Source of the DNA: Streptomyces humi
GTDB taxonomy: Bacteria; Actinomycetota; Actinomycetes; Streptomycetales; Streptomycetaceae
Length of the DNA stretch: 58,261 bases
Assembly: GCF_001005085.2 (NCBI RefSeq)
Contig: NZ_LBMU02000078.1
Location: 1 to 58,261 of the forward strand
Direction of reading: 5' to 3'
Of this stretch, positions 1 to 8,985 are shown piece by piece. The notes below the pieces were generated by a model, which was not told the origin of the DNA, searched no databases, and was given only the letters and a program-made list of their open reading frames with translations. Position 1 is the stretch's first letter. Every line of letters starts with the position of its first letter. The position numbers were made by a program, and so were the translations under genes.

Positions 1-1
1 G

Positions 2-1780
2 GCCGGCAGTCGGGCGCACCGCCTGCACCACCGTCCCTCCCATCGGAAGGGCAGCCCTCCACGGGGCAGCGCCGGGCGGCGCCCCACGGGCGCACGCGGA
101 GCGCCCCGCCCGCCCGCCCGCACCCCGGCCGACCCCGCCCTCCACGATCTGGTCGCGCTCTCCGGCGCCATGTTCGGCGCTCCGGACGAAGTCGAGATCC
201 TGCGCCTGGCCATGAACCACGTAACCGCCGCGGGGCCGTACAGCGCCGAGGCCGGATACCTCAAGGTGGGCGGCGACCTGGTCCCCAGCCCGAGGAACGG
301 GCAGACGCATGCCTCGGCCGTGGGCAGGAGAGTGCAAGAGCTGGCCGGGCAGGACGGTAACGTGGCCTTCCCTGGCAGGCGCTGGGGCCGGGCCCTGGGG
401 CTACGCGGACCTGCGGGACTCATCGGCTACCTCGTGGTCACGTCCCGCTGCCGGCCCACCGAGGCCGAGCGATACCTGCTCGCCATGCTCGTCCGGCACA
501 CCGCCGCCGCACTGTCAGCAGCCTTCGCACACCGCCGCCAACGCGAGGACGCGCGGGAGCTGCACCGGCTGAGGGCGGAACGCGCGGCCCTCCAGGAGCA
601 GCTGATCTCTGTGGTGGCTGAGCTGGCCTACGAGCGAGCCGTTCACGCTGTCATGGCCGACGTCGCTGCCTCGGGTGGCGGCGAGGATGCTGTCACCCGA
701 GCACTGCACACGCTCACTGGACTTCCCGCGCTGGTCGAGGACCGCTTCGGTCGGCTCAGGTCCTGGTCCGGCCCCAGCCGCCCCGTCCCCTATCCCGAAC
801 CAGACCCCGTGCACCGGGACGAGATGCTGCACGCCGTCGCCCGTCAGACCGGGCCGGTGCGGATAAAGGACCGGCTGATCACCCTGATCCGCCCGCACGG
901 CGAGATCCTCGGCGTGCTGGCCCTGGTCGATGCCCGGGACGAGGCCGACCAGCACACCGTACTCATGCTGGAACACGCCGCCGCGTCGCTCGCACCGAAG
1001 CTGACGCACGTGCGCGATCTGGCCGAAGTGGAGCTCAGACTGCACCGGGAGCTGACCGACGACCTTCTGGCAGGGACGGACGAGACGAGCGCCTACGCCC
1101 GGTCCGAGGCAGTCGGACACGACCTGCACCGCACCCACTACATCGTCGTTGTGCAGTGGGCGAACCGGACTGCGGACGATCTCTTCGCGAAGACCGTGAG
1201 CCGGGCGGCCACCGCCGTGGGCATGCGCTCGCTGCTGACCCGACGTTCCGGCTACGTCGTCCTCATCGCCGACGGCAGGCCGCACACCCGCGCGTTGTAC
1301 GAGGCGCTCGCCCGCGAGACCGGGACACGGTCCGGGACGATCGGAGTGAGCGCCCCCTGCGACTCCGTGGACGACATCCCCCGCCGCTACGAGGAGGCGC
1401 AGCGCGCCCTGGAGGTGCGCCGCCACTGCCGCGAGCGCTACGGCACGTCGTTCTTCGACGAACTCGGCCTCTACCGGATCCTGGGGCCCGGCAGCGATTA
1501 CCGGGAACTGGAGACATTCGTACAGGAGTGGCTCGGGCCGCTCATCGACTACGACTCCCGGCACCACGCGACCTTGGTGGAGACCCTCTCCCGGTACTTC
1601 GACTGCGGCGGCAACTACGACGAGACCGCCGACTCCCTCGCGATCCACCGCAGCACACTGCGCTACCGGCTCCAGCGCATCCGCGACATCAGCGGCAATG
1701 ACCTCGCGAACGTCGAGGACCGGCTGAACCTCCAGGTGGCGACCCGGGTGTGGAGGATCGTGCTGGGCGGGCCCGGCTGA
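2..1780 (+). CDS. PucR/CdaR-type transcriptional regulator (5' end open at window edge)
   Basis: The C-terminal ~60 residues form the PucR-type helix-turn-helix (YDETADSLAIHRSTLRYR, then RDISGND), the DNA-binding domain of regulators that often control purine, amino acid or aromatic catabolism. The N-terminal half resembles a GAF-like sensor segment and the middle the usual PucR linker. The first ATG is at 170, but the same frame has no stop back to position 2 and reads like protein just before that ATG (LHDLVALSGAMFGAPDEVE). There is no ATG, GTG or TTG in that upstream stretch, so the true start is probably outside the window. No target gene is evident because the upstream neighbour is missing. 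The family call is firm; ligand and regulon are unknown. Confidence 0.85.
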   Translation, partial: AGSRAHRLHHRPSHRKGSPPRGSAGRRPTGARGAPRPPARTPADPALHDLVALSGAMFGAPDEVEILRLAMNHVTAAGPYSAEAGYLKVGGDLVPSPRNGQTHASAVGRRVQELAGQDGNVAFPGRRWGRALGLRGPAGLIGYLVVTSRCRPTEAERYLLAMLVRHTAAALSAAFAHRRQREDARELHRLRAERAALQEQLISVVAELAYERAVHAVMADVAASGGGEDAVTRALHTLTGLPALVEDRFGRLRSWSGPSRPVPYPEPDPVHRDEMLHAVARQTGPVRIKDRLITLIRPHGEILGVLALVDARDEADQHTVLMLEHAAASLAPKLTHVRDLAEVELRLHRELTDDLLAGTDETSAYARSEAVGHDLHRTHYIVVVQWANRTADDLFAKTVSRAATAVGMRSLLTRRSGYVVLIADGRPHTRALYEALARETGTRSGTIGVSAPCDSVDDIPRRYEEAQRALEVRRHCRERYGTSFFDELGLYRILGPGSDYRELETFVQEWLGPLIDYDSRHHATLVETLSRYFDCGGNYDETADSLAIHRSTLRYRLQRIRDISGNDLANVEDRLNLQVATRVWRIVLGGPG

Positions 1781-1995
1781 CGCCTCGCTGGAAGTCATGT
1801 GACCAGCACCGCCCGGAGGAGAACGGGGCATCAGATGCCCGCGGTGCGCTCCTGGTGCCGACGCAGCGCGTACGGCCGGCCAGTGCGAAGAGCTCTCACC
1901 GCCGTCCGTGGGCGGGCGCGGGCCGGGTCGGCGTGGCAGGCTTGCAGGGGAATCCGCGCCGTTCGTCGCAACACAGCAGCGAAGGAGGACGACGC

Positions 1996-2376
1996 ATGGA
2001 TGAGCAGGAATTCGTCCGTACCGTCGCCGAGCGCACCGGCCTGAGCCGGCAGGAGGCGGCGGACCTGACCTGGGCCACGCTCGAGACGCTGGCCCACCGG
2101 CTCAGCCCTGGTGAGGCCAGGGACCTAGCCACCGAGCTCCCCAAGGGTCTCGCGGAGGCGGTGCGCCGGGGAACCACGGACCGCATCGAGCGCTTCGGCC
2201 ACTTGGACAGCGTGCTGCGCGTGGCCGAACGCACCATGCTCAAGAGGGAGGAGGCCGACCGCGGCGTGCGAACCGTACTGGCCGTGCTCCGGCAGGCGAT
2301 CAGCGAGAAGGAGTTCAACGACCTGATGTCGCAGCTCGGCAAGGACTTCTCCCAGGCCCTCGAATCCGCCGGGTGA
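1996..2376 (+). CDS. DUF2267 domain protein
   Basis: This 126-residue soluble helical protein opens MDEQEFVRTVAERTGL and matches the DUF2267 pattern: an N-terminal helix pair around TWATLETLAHRLSPGEARDLATELPKGL, then a C-terminal half ending NDLMSQLGKDFSQAL. The ATG at 1996 follows GAAGGAGGACGACGC, a strong ribosome binding site, so an upstream in-frame ATG at 1750 inside the PucR gene is not used. DUF2267 proteins are common in streptomycete stress clusters, but no reaction is known. A paralogue lies at 7622-7999 on the other strand. It converges on the LysR gene with a gap of about 30 bases. Confidence 0.85.
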   Translation: MDEQEFVRTVAERTGLSRQEAADLTWATLETLAHRLSPGEARDLATELPKGLAEAVRRGTTDRIERFGHLDSVLRVAERTMLKREEADRGVRTVLAVLRQAISEKEFNDLMSQLGKDFSQALESAG

Positions 2377-2407
2377 CCCTTCGGCCTCTCCGTGACGGAC
2401 ACCCGCG

Positions 2408-3298
2408 TCACAGGGCGATGACGTGGAGGTCGACCAGGTCGAGCAGCGCCCTCAGGGCCGAGCTGGGCCGCCGGGTCGACGACGTGCCGAGATGCATGCT
2501 CCAGCGGAGCATGGTGTCGTACACGTCCAGGACGTGCAGGCCGGGGGTGCGGGCGACGGTGAACGCGGGCAGGAAGGCGATGCCCAGACCGTGCCGGACC
2601 AGTGCCGCTCCCATGTCGATGTCGGGCACTTCCAGTGCCACTCGGCGTACGACGCCGGCCGCCGCGAACGCCCGGTCGACCACCTCGCGGTTGCCGTAGC
2701 CCGGCGGGAAGTCCACGAAGGGCTCCCCCGCGAGGTCCGCAAGTGACACCCTTCCCTGCCGCGCGAGCGGATGGGCGGCGCTCACCACCGGGACGAGCGG
2801 CACGGTGGCCAGCTCCCGCGCGTCGATCCCGGCGGGCCTGCGTTCGGGCAGCGACAGGAAGGCCACGTCGAGGTCCCCGCTGAGCAGCGCGCGCGCCAGT
2901 CCCGCCGAGCCAGCCGTCGCCAGCCGCAGGCGGACATCGATCGCCGCATGTCGCGCGTGCAGCTGGCCGAGGAGCGCAGGGAGGTCCACCACCTCGACCG
3001 AGGCCATGGCCCCCACGTTCACCGTGCCGCTCAGTGTGTCCTGTGCGGCACGCACGGCGTCCTGGGCCGCCTGGGCGGCTTGCAGGGTGGCCCGAGCCTC
3101 CGGCAGCAGCGCCGCGCCCGCCCCGGTGAGCCGGACCTGCTGCGACGTGCGCTCGAACAGCGCACAGCCGAGCTCGCGCTCCAGGGAGCGGACCGCGGCG
3201 GACACCCCCGACTGCACCACGTGCAGCCGGCGGGCGGCACGCGTGAAACTCAGCTCCTCGGCGACGGCGATGAAGTGCTCCAGCTGACGTAGCTCCAC
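2408..3298 (-). CDS. LysR family transcriptional regulator
   Basis: The product (296 residues) begins with the LysR winged helix: LRQLEHFIAVAEELSFTRAARRLHVVQSG, then SLERELGCALFER. The C-terminal ~200 residues follow the periplasmic-binding-protein-like effector domain. The GTG at 3298 gives the canonical LysR N-terminus; an upstream in-frame ATG would add about 14 residues (MFLLSSSNVSDTSG) that LysR proteins do not need. It is divergent from the MFS gene, and the gap holds a perfect TTGCTG-N5-CAGCAA dyad, so it probably controls itself and the MFS - aldo/keto reductase - flavin reductase genes. The effector is unknown. Confidence 0.9.
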   Translation of the reverse strand: MELRQLEHFIAVAEELSFTRAARRLHVVQSGVSAAVRSLERELGCALFERTSQQVRLTGAGAALLPEARATLQAAQAAQDAVRAAQDTLSGTVNVGAMASVEVVDLPALLGQLHARHAAIDVRLRLATAGSAGLARALLSGDLDVAFLSLPERRPAGIDARELATVPLVPVVSAAHPLARQGRVSLADLAGEPFVDFPPGYGNREVVDRAFAAAGVVRRVALEVPDIDMGAALVRHGLGIAFLPAFTVARTPGLHVLDVYDTMLRWSMHLGTSSTRRPSSALRALLDLVDLHVIAL

Positions 3299-3317
3299 AC
3301 CAGAAGTATCGCTCACA

Positions 3318-3334
3318 TTGCTGGAACTCAGCAA
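3318..3334. promoter_or_regulatory. Likely LysR operator, TTGCTG-N5-CAGCAA
   Basis: A perfect 6-bp dyad separated by 5 bases sits 20 bases upstream of the LysR GTG and upstream of the divergent MFS gene. It fits the T-N11-A form that LysR regulators bind, and the position between divergent regulator and target is the usual one. Binding is inferred. Confidence 0.6.
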
Positions 3335-3522
3335 AAACATTCGTTGGCACTGATTCTCCCTGGTGAGGAGAATGGAAAACGTCATCCACTTCCATTCGAG
3401 GAGGGGTACTCCTGCCTGCCGTACCGACGTCGCTGAGCCGTCCCACGACCGATGCTTTCCCCGACCTGCCGCCCCGCGTCCCCGCCCGCCGCCGCGCCCC
3501 GCACACGACCGGCTTCTGGTTC

Positions 3523-4716
3523 GTGGCGGTCTCCTTCGCCGTGCTGATGGCCTTCGGTACCGCACCGACCCCGCTGTGGCCGTTGTACGGTGCCCGGGAC
3601 CACTTCGGCGCGACCACGGTCACGGTGGCGTACGCCTCGATGGTCGTGGGCGCAGCGGCCGCCTTCCTGGGACTGGGACACCTGTCGGACCGGCTCGGCC
3701 GGCGCCGCATCATCGTCCCGGCGCTGCTCGTCGGCATCGTCGCGTCGGTCGTACTGATCGTGTGGCGGGACCTGCCGGGGCTGATCGCGGGCAGGGTCCT
3801 GAACGGTGTCGGACTGGGGCTGATGGCCTCGACCGCGACGACGTACCTGCACGACCTCCACCGGGAGGCCCGTCCGGACCGGACGGGTTCGGTGCTGCCC
3901 GGCATCGTGGCCACCGCCGCCAACCTGGGCGGCCTGGCCTCAGGGCCCCTGGTGGCCGGAGCCGCCGCCGAGTGGCTTCCCACTCCTCTGATCACCGCAC
4001 AGGCGATCTTCACGCTCGCCATGGCGGTGTGCCTGGCGCTGGTGCTGTGCACCCCGGAGACCGTGGACCGGGAGCTGCCCGCGGCCGAACCGGCCAGGAG
4101 GTTCGTCCTGCGCCCCGGCGGCCGGCGGACGTTCGGCGCGGCTGGCGCGCTGGGCGCCTTCGCCTTCGCGATCCTCGGCCTGATCTCGTCACTCGGGGCG
4201 AGCGTGCTCCACGGCACCCTGCACACCGACTCGCATTTCGTGGTCGGCCTGGCGGCCTTCCTCATGTTCGGTTCCGCGGCTGCCGCCCAGCTGGTGCTGG
4301 GACGCCTCCCGCTGCCCCGGGTCCTGACCGTGGGGGCAGTGGTCTTTCCGGTAGGCCTGGTCCTGTGCGCCGTCGCCCTCTACCACCCGGCGCTCTGGCT
4401 CTACCTGGTCGCCGTGTCCCTCTCGGGAGCCGGCTCCGGGCTGCTCTTCAAGGGCGGAGTCGACCGTGCCGGTTCAGTGGCCGAGCCCGCCTCACGCGCG
4501 GGGGTCCTCGCCGTGTTCTTCGTCGTCGCATACCTCGGAATGGGCCTGCCCTCCGTGCTGTTCAGCATCGCCCTGCGGCACTTCGCCGTGCAGACCGCGA
4601 TGATCGGCTTCGCGACGGTCCTCTCCTGCGGCGCCGTCGTGTCGGTGGCCGTCGCTCTGCGCGGTGGCGCACCCGGTCCCGGCGAGCGCTCGGCGCAGTC
4701 CGCTCGGCGCTCCTGA
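3523..4716 (+). CDS. Major facilitator superfamily transporter
   Basis: A hydrophobic protein of about 400 residues with roughly 12 membrane segments and the MFS loop 2-3 signature (GHLSDRLGRRRII). It should be a drug or small-molecule transporter in the cytoplasmic membrane. The start is uncertain. GTG at 3523 falls inside the first membrane helix (GFWFVAVSFAVLM), while the same frame continues upstream as plausible protein (PPRVPARRRAPHTTGFWF) to near 3406, where GAGGAGG would be a good ribosome binding site. Only CTG codons (3412, 3433, 3466) are available there, so a non-standard start or a sequence error is possible. It heads a run with the aldo/keto reductase and flavin reductase, facing the LysR gene. 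Substrate is unknown. Confidence 0.85.
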   Translation: MAVSFAVLMAFGTAPTPLWPLYGARDHFGATTVTVAYASMVVGAAAAFLGLGHLSDRLGRRRIIVPALLVGIVASVVLIVWRDLPGLIAGRVLNGVGLGLMASTATTYLHDLHREARPDRTGSVLPGIVATAANLGGLASGPLVAGAAAEWLPTPLITAQAIFTLAMAVCLALVLCTPETVDRELPAAEPARRFVLRPGGRRTFGAAGALGAFAFAILGLISSLGASVLHGTLHTDSHFVVGLAAFLMFGSAAAAQLVLGRLPLPRVLTVGAVVFPVGLVLCAVALYHPALWLYLVAVSLSGAGSGLLFKGGVDRAGSVAEPASRAGVLAVFFVVAYLGMGLPSVLFSIALRHFAVQTAMIGFATVLSCGAVVSVAVALRGGAPGPGERSAQSARRS

Positions 4717-4814
4717 CCTCACTCTCCGGCTCATCAGACACCTGTTGTCTGGGAGGCGCGGACCTGGGCACCCGGAGCGGGTGCCGCGGATCCGCGGCAG
4801 ACGGGAGGCCCGAG

Positions 4815-5660
4815 ATGTCCGTGGAATCGGCCAGAACGGTAACGCTCCCCTCCGGTGAGGAGATCGCGGCGCTCGGGCAGGGCACCTGGTATCTGGGCGA
4901 GGACCCGGCCCGGCGCGAACAGGAGATCGCCGCGCTGCGGCTGGCCGTGGACCTGGGCATGACCCTCGTCGACACGGCGGAGATGTACGGCGACGGCGCG
5001 GCCGAGGAGCTCGTCGGGGAGGCCCTCCGGGGACGCCGGGAGGAGGTCTTCCTCGTCAGCAAGGTGCTGCCCGGAAACGCCGACCAGAAAGGCACCGTCG
5101 CCGCCTGCGAGCGCAGCCTGCGGCGGCTCCGTACGGAACGGCTGGACCTGTACCTGCTGCACTGGCGGGGACGGTGGCCGCTCGAGGAGACCCTTGCCGG
5201 GTTCACCGACCTGATGGAGGCGGGGAAGATCCGTTACTGGGGTGTGAGCAATCTGGACGTCGCCGACATGGCCGAGCTGACCACCCTCCCCGGTAGTGAC
5301 GCCGCGGCCGTCGACCAGGTGCTGTACAACCTCTCCCGGCGCGGCATCGAGTGGGATCTGCTCCCCTGGTGCCGCGAGGCGGGGGTGACGGTCATGGCCT
5401 ACTCCCCGGTCGAGCAGGGGCGGCTCCTGGAGGGCGGGGCACTGGATGCCGTGGCCCGGCCCCTCGGAGCGACGCCCGCCCAGGTGGCACTCGCCTGGGT
5501 GCTGGCACAGGGGGTGGCCGCGATCCCGCGTTCCGGATCACCCGACCACGTTCGGGAGAACCGCGGCGCGGTGGACCTCCGCCTTCCCCCCGAGGCGCTC
5601 GACGCCCTCGACGAGGCGTTCCCGCCACCCAACGGGCCCACGCCCCTGGAGATGCTCTGA
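4815..5660 (+). CDS. Aldo/keto reductase
   Basis: This 281-residue NAD(P)H-dependent oxidoreductase carries the aldo/keto reductase catalytic tetrad: D53 and Y58 in VDTAEMYGDG, K83 in LVSKVL and H116 in LYLLHWRG. The phosphate-binding end IPRSGSPDHVRENRGA matches the family motif. The ATG at 4815 sits about 100 bases after the MFS stop, in the same direction, and the stop is 13 bases before the flavin reductase start, so these two are surely cotranscribed. The enzyme likely reduces a carbonyl substrate linked to the transporter and monooxygenase beside it (inference). Confidence 0.92.
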   Translation: MSVESARTVTLPSGEEIAALGQGTWYLGEDPARREQEIAALRLAVDLGMTLVDTAEMYGDGAAEELVGEALRGRREEVFLVSKVLPGNADQKGTVAACERSLRRLRTERLDLYLLHWRGRWPLEETLAGFTDLMEAGKIRYWGVSNLDVADMAELTTLPGSDAAAVDQVLYNLSRRGIEWDLLPWCREAGVTVMAYSPVEQGRLLEGGALDAVARPLGATPAQVALAWVLAQGVAAIPRSGSPDHVRENRGAVDLRLPPEALDALDEAFPPPNGPTPLEML

Positions 5661-5673
5661 AGGAGTTGACAGG

Positions 5674-6282
5674 ATGACGCGCCCGCTCGTCGTCGGAATG
5701 GGAGGGTCGCTGCGCACGCCGTCGACCAGCCTCACCGCACTGTGTGTGGCGGTCGAGGGGGCGGCCGACGCGGGCGCCGGCACCCTGGTGATCGACCTCA
5801 AGCGGCTGGCTCTTCCGTTCTACACGTCCGAGCACGGGATCCCTGCGTCCGCCCGTCGGCTCGCGGACACCGTTCAGGCCGCCGACGCCCTGCTGTGGAG
5901 CAGCCCGACCTACCACGGGTCGGTCAGCGGCGCGTTCAAGAACGCGGTGGACTGGCTCTCCCTCCTGGCCGACCACGACCCGCCCTACCTCAGCAACAAA
6001 CCCGTGGGGATGCTGACGACCGCCGGTGGAGTGCAGGGCCTGCAGGCGATCAACGCGATGGAGTTCATCGTGCGGTCGCTGCGCGGCTGGGCCGTGCCGC
6101 TGGTGTTCGCGGTCCCGTGGTCCTCCAGGGTCTTCGACGGCGACGGACGCCTTACCGACCAGGCGGTCGGGGACCAGTTGCGGGGCCTCGGCGCGGAGGT
6201 GACCAGGGCGGCCCTGCAGTTCCGGGCGGAGGGCACGTGCGACTACGCGCAGCAGTTGCCGTCCGGGGCGGTCCGGGACTGA
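5674..6282 (+). CDS. NADPH-dependent FMN reductase family protein
   Basis: A 202-residue flavodoxin-fold protein: GMGGSLRTPSTS near the N-terminus is the FMN phosphate loop, and LLWSSPTYHGSVSGAFKNAVDWL is the conserved family core. AAGGAG precedes the ATG at 5674. Members pass electrons from NADPH to FMN and often feed two-component flavin monooxygenases. A luciferase-like monooxygenase converges on it 40 bases downstream, so reductase and oxygenase could be partners even though they lie on opposite strands. Partnership is an inference. Confidence 0.88.
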   Translation: MTRPLVVGMGGSLRTPSTSLTALCVAVEGAADAGAGTLVIDLKRLALPFYTSEHGIPASARRLADTVQAADALLWSSPTYHGSVSGAFKNAVDWLSLLADHDPPYLSNKPVGMLTTAGGVQGLQAINAMEFIVRSLRGWAVPLVFAVPWSSRVFDGDGRLTDQAVGDQLRGLGAEVTRAALQFRAEGTCDYAQQLPSGAVRD

Positions 6283-6323
6283 GCGCGGCCTTGTCACACA
6301 GGGGGCGCCGGGGTCGTACTTCC

Positions 6324-7379
6324 TCAGCGCCCGGTCCGCTCCACGGGCCGCCGGTGTTCCCCGCGCGCCCCGGGACGCCCGGGCGGGAAGTGCGGCAGCA
6401 CGTGTTCGGCCAGTTCGTCGATCACTTCGGCGACCGGGCGGCGGCTGTGCTTGAAGTTGATCATCAGCTGGTCGATGCCGATGTCCTGCCAGGCCCGCAT
6501 CATCGCCAGGAACGACTCCCGGCCCACCGAGAATCCCTGGTGGATGCGTCTGGGCAGGGCCAGCGGGTCCTTGGTCAGATCCAGATAGGTGGCCTGTGCG
6601 TACGGCTTGAACCCACCGCCGTCGCCCCGGGTCAGCTCCCGCCACCGCTCGATGTTCTCGGCCTGCTGCTGGAGCGGCGGGGTGTAGTACAGCCAGCCGT
6701 CCGTGTTGTCGGCGATCCACCGGAGGTCCTGCCTGCCGTGTCCCGTCATCAGTACGGGGATCCGCCGGTACACCGGCTTGGGCAGCAGATCGGTGCCGCG
6801 CATCCGGCCGAGCGGCGACTCCACGTGGGGGAAACGGTGCTCGAGGACGATACGGAAGTACTCCAGCGACTGCCGGAACGTCTCGGCCCGGCTGCCCAGG
6901 TCCTGGCCGAAGGCCGGGAACTCCACGGGCCGGTCACCGGTGGCCACCCCGAGCAGGAGGCGTCCGCCTGACAGCCGGTCCACCGTGGCGGCCGCCTTGG
7001 CGGTGTGCAACGGATGCCGCAGCGGCATGACGATGCTGGCGGTCCCCAGGGTGATCGAGGTGGTGCGGGCACTGAGCTGCCCCAGGTACACCCACGGGTC
7101 GAAGACCTGCCCGGCGTCCCCGAAACTCGGGTCCAGCAGCGGCACGTCACGGACCCACACCGAGGCGAAGCCGGCCCGCTCGGCCTGCTGGATCCGCTCG
7201 AGATGCCCGGCCAGGCACGGCACGGGCCCGTCGAAGCCCTCGAGGGGCGTGATGGCGCCCACGGTCATCCTGCCGCCGGGATACGCCCTGGCCATGGCCG
7301 CGTGCTCGGCGAACGGCAGCTGCGCCCCGCCTTCGACGTCCACGGGTGCGCCGGCTGAAGGAACTGTCGATTGTGTCAT
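6324..7379 (-). CDS. LLM class flavin-dependent oxidoreductase (BA3436-like)
   Basis: This 351-residue protein has the bacterial-luciferase TIM-barrel pattern: MTVGAITPLEGF, WVRDVPLLDPSFGDAG, the LSGGRLLLGVATGDRP stretch and MINFKHSRRPVAEVIDELA near the C-terminus. Wording and order resemble the luciferase-type oxidoreductase subfamily seen in the Bacillus protein BA3436. The ATG at 7379 is preceded on the minus strand by GGAGGATCG; the longer in-frame extension to 7613 is not needed. FMNH2 would be supplied by a reductase such as the convergent 5674-6282 product. Substrate is unknown. Confidence 0.88.
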   Translation of the reverse strand: MTQSTVPSAGAPVDVEGGAQLPFAEHAAMARAYPGGRMTVGAITPLEGFDGPVPCLAGHLERIQQAERAGFASVWVRDVPLLDPSFGDAGQVFDPWVYLGQLSARTTSITLGTASIVMPLRHPLHTAKAAATVDRLSGGRLLLGVATGDRPVEFPAFGQDLGSRAETFRQSLEYFRIVLEHRFPHVESPLGRMRGTDLLPKPVYRRIPVLMTGHGRQDLRWIADNTDGWLYYTPPLQQQAENIERWRELTRGDGGGFKPYAQATYLDLTKDPLALPRRIHQGFSVGRESFLAMMRAWQDIGIDQLMINFKHSRRPVAEVIDELAEHVLPHFPPGRPGARGEHRRPVERTGR

Positions 7380-7621
7380 GCGATCCTCCGGCGATTTCAT
7401 GCCGAGTCTGCGTCGGACGTGTGCCGAGGCCGCCCGACCGGAGGTCCTCGCGCATCCCCTCGCCGACGTAGCGCCGACGTTCCAACAGGAGTTCGCTCTG
7501 CGCGCCGTGTGGCGGGACGCGGAGCGAACATGGTGCTGTCGTGGGGGAAGGCACGGCGAGGTGATGCGCCGCTGGACGTCGCGGAAGAACAGCCCCCGCG
7601 GTACGTCGGTCATGACTCCTT

Positions 7622-7999
7622 TCAGCCCGGGGCGCCGACGACGGCCTCGAAGTCCCGGGGCAGCTGGGACATCACGTGGCGGAACTCGCCGTCACTGACC
7701 GCGTCCCTCAAGGTGCTCAGCTCCGCCCGTACGCCCTCGCGGGCCTCGTCCGGGCTCACCCCTGCGCGCCTGCTCACCCGGTTGATGAACTCGTCGAGTC
7801 CGAAGGGCTCGGCCTGCGGAGTGGGTGCGACCAGCGGTTCCTTCAGCTGCTTGGGGAGTTCGGACGCGAGGTCCTCCGCCTCACCCCTGGTGAGCCGCTC
7901 GGCCAGGGTTTCCAGGGTGGCACGGGTGAGGGGCTCCGCCTTCTCCGGGGGGACAGGGGCCCGCCGGGTGATGGTGTCGAGGAAGGTGTTGTAGTCCAT
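7622..7999 (-). CDS. DUF2267 domain protein, second copy
   Basis: This 125-residue protein starts MDYNTFLDTITRRAPV and shares the domain with the 1996-2376 product: RATLETLAERLTRGEAEDLASELPKQL aligns with the first copy, and FRHVMSQLPRDFEAV matches its C-terminus. It is divergent from the DUF1931 gene across a 410-base gap. In streptomycetes such genes tend to sit with universal stress and redox proteins, which fits the PfpI and DUF1931 neighbours. Biochemical role unknown. Confidence 0.85.
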   Translation of the reverse strand: MDYNTFLDTITRRAPVPPEKAEPLTRATLETLAERLTRGEAEDLASELPKQLKEPLVAPTPQAEPFGLDEFINRVSRRAGVSPDEAREGVRAELSTLRDAVSDGEFRHVMSQLPRDFEAVVGAPG

Positions 8000-8409
8000 G
8001 AGCCGTTCGCTCTCCGTCGTGCGAGTGGGGATGGCGGGCTGACGCGCGGCGTGGTGCGTGCGCGTCAGCGGAGGCCATCTCCATGCTCCGGCTGTGGGCC
8101 GTCACCCTGCCTGCTCCCGGCGGGCGGAAAAGCGGCCGGCTCCATGGGCCTCCGAGCACAAGTGCAGACGGCCTCCGCCACGGGAAAGGGGACACCGGCG
8201 CCTGACGGGCGTCAGGGCGCCGTGTTCGTCCAGCGGCGGGGTGATGCCATTTCATGCTGCTCTGCCAGGGCAGGAGGGGGCGTTCTTTTTCGGCCTGGAG
8301 TGCGGAGGCGCTCAGCAGGGGGCTCTGCGAATCTCGACCGGTAACAGCCGATGGCGACGCCGGCGGGAGCGAAGGACGCCGTCCGGTTCCCGGTGAGGAG
8401 GCGAGAGGC
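8000..8409. other. Divergent intergenic region, DUF2267 / DUF1931
   Basis: No frame here has a good start, ribosome binding site and recognisable product. It must hold the promoters for the two divergent genes; no confident operator was seen. The last 15 bases carry GGTGAGGAGGCGAGAGGC, the DUF1931 ribosome binding region. Confidence 0.5.
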
Positions 8410-8859
8410 ATGACCGTGATGGGTGTGTCGAAGTTCGAGAGGTTCTTCCGCGCCGCCGCGGGCCTCGACGTGGACAAGAACGACCTGAAGCGGTACGGCG
8501 ACTTCGTCGACGCCAAGCTCTACGACCTGCTGGTAGTCGGCCAGGCATCGGCCAAGGCCAACGGCCGGGACACCGTCGAGCCGTGGGACCTGCCGATCAC
8601 CAAGGGCCTCCAGGAGAGCGTCCACCGGTTCCGGCGGCTGGACGAGGAGGTCGAGCTGAAGCCGATCCTGGAACAGCTCGCCACGCACCCTCCCCTCGAC
8701 AGGACACCCACCCAGGAGACCGAAGAGCGCTACCCCGAGATCATCGGCGGTCTCAGCGTCGCCCTCGCCGATACGTTCAAAATCATGTATCCGGACATCA
8801 AGAACCCGCAGACCAGCCACTGGGACGGCGTGACCGCGGTGTTCGACCGGCTGCTGTAG
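8410..8859 (+). CDS. DUF1931 protein (double histone-fold type)
   Basis: The 149-residue product begins MTVMGVSKFERFFRAAAGLDVDKND and continues with helical blocks (DAKLYDLLVVGQASAKANGRDTVEPWDLPITKGL) of the DUF1931 family. The structurally known member from Aquifex has two histone folds in one chain, so this could be a DNA-binding or otherwise architectural protein (family knowledge; not shown here). A GAGGAGG-rich ribosome site precedes the ATG. The neighbours are a DUF2267 gene and a PfpI-like gene, a set that recurs in stress or dormancy clusters of actinomycetes. Confidence 0.88.
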   Translation: MTVMGVSKFERFFRAAAGLDVDKNDLKRYGDFVDAKLYDLLVVGQASAKANGRDTVEPWDLPITKGLQESVHRFRRLDEEVELKPILEQLATHPPLDRTPTQETEERYPEIIGGLSVALADTFKIMYPDIKNPQTSHWDGVTAVFDRLL

Positions 8860-8985
8860 CAGTCGCGTCCCGTTGCATGTCACCGGACTCGTCCTCACCC
8901 GGACGGCGGGGAGGCGGACCGGCCCTGCCGGGTCTCCCGACCGCTCGCGGCCCGCAACCAGCGACTCGTGAAGGGAGCCTTGACC

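Noticed and set aside
515..1831. 438-residue minus-strand open frame
   Set aside because: It is antisense to the PucR gene, with composition expected of a shadow frame in G+C-rich DNA.
2380..2420. Hairpin GTGACG / CGTCAC between convergent genes
   Set aside because: Six-base stem only; too weak to list as terminator.
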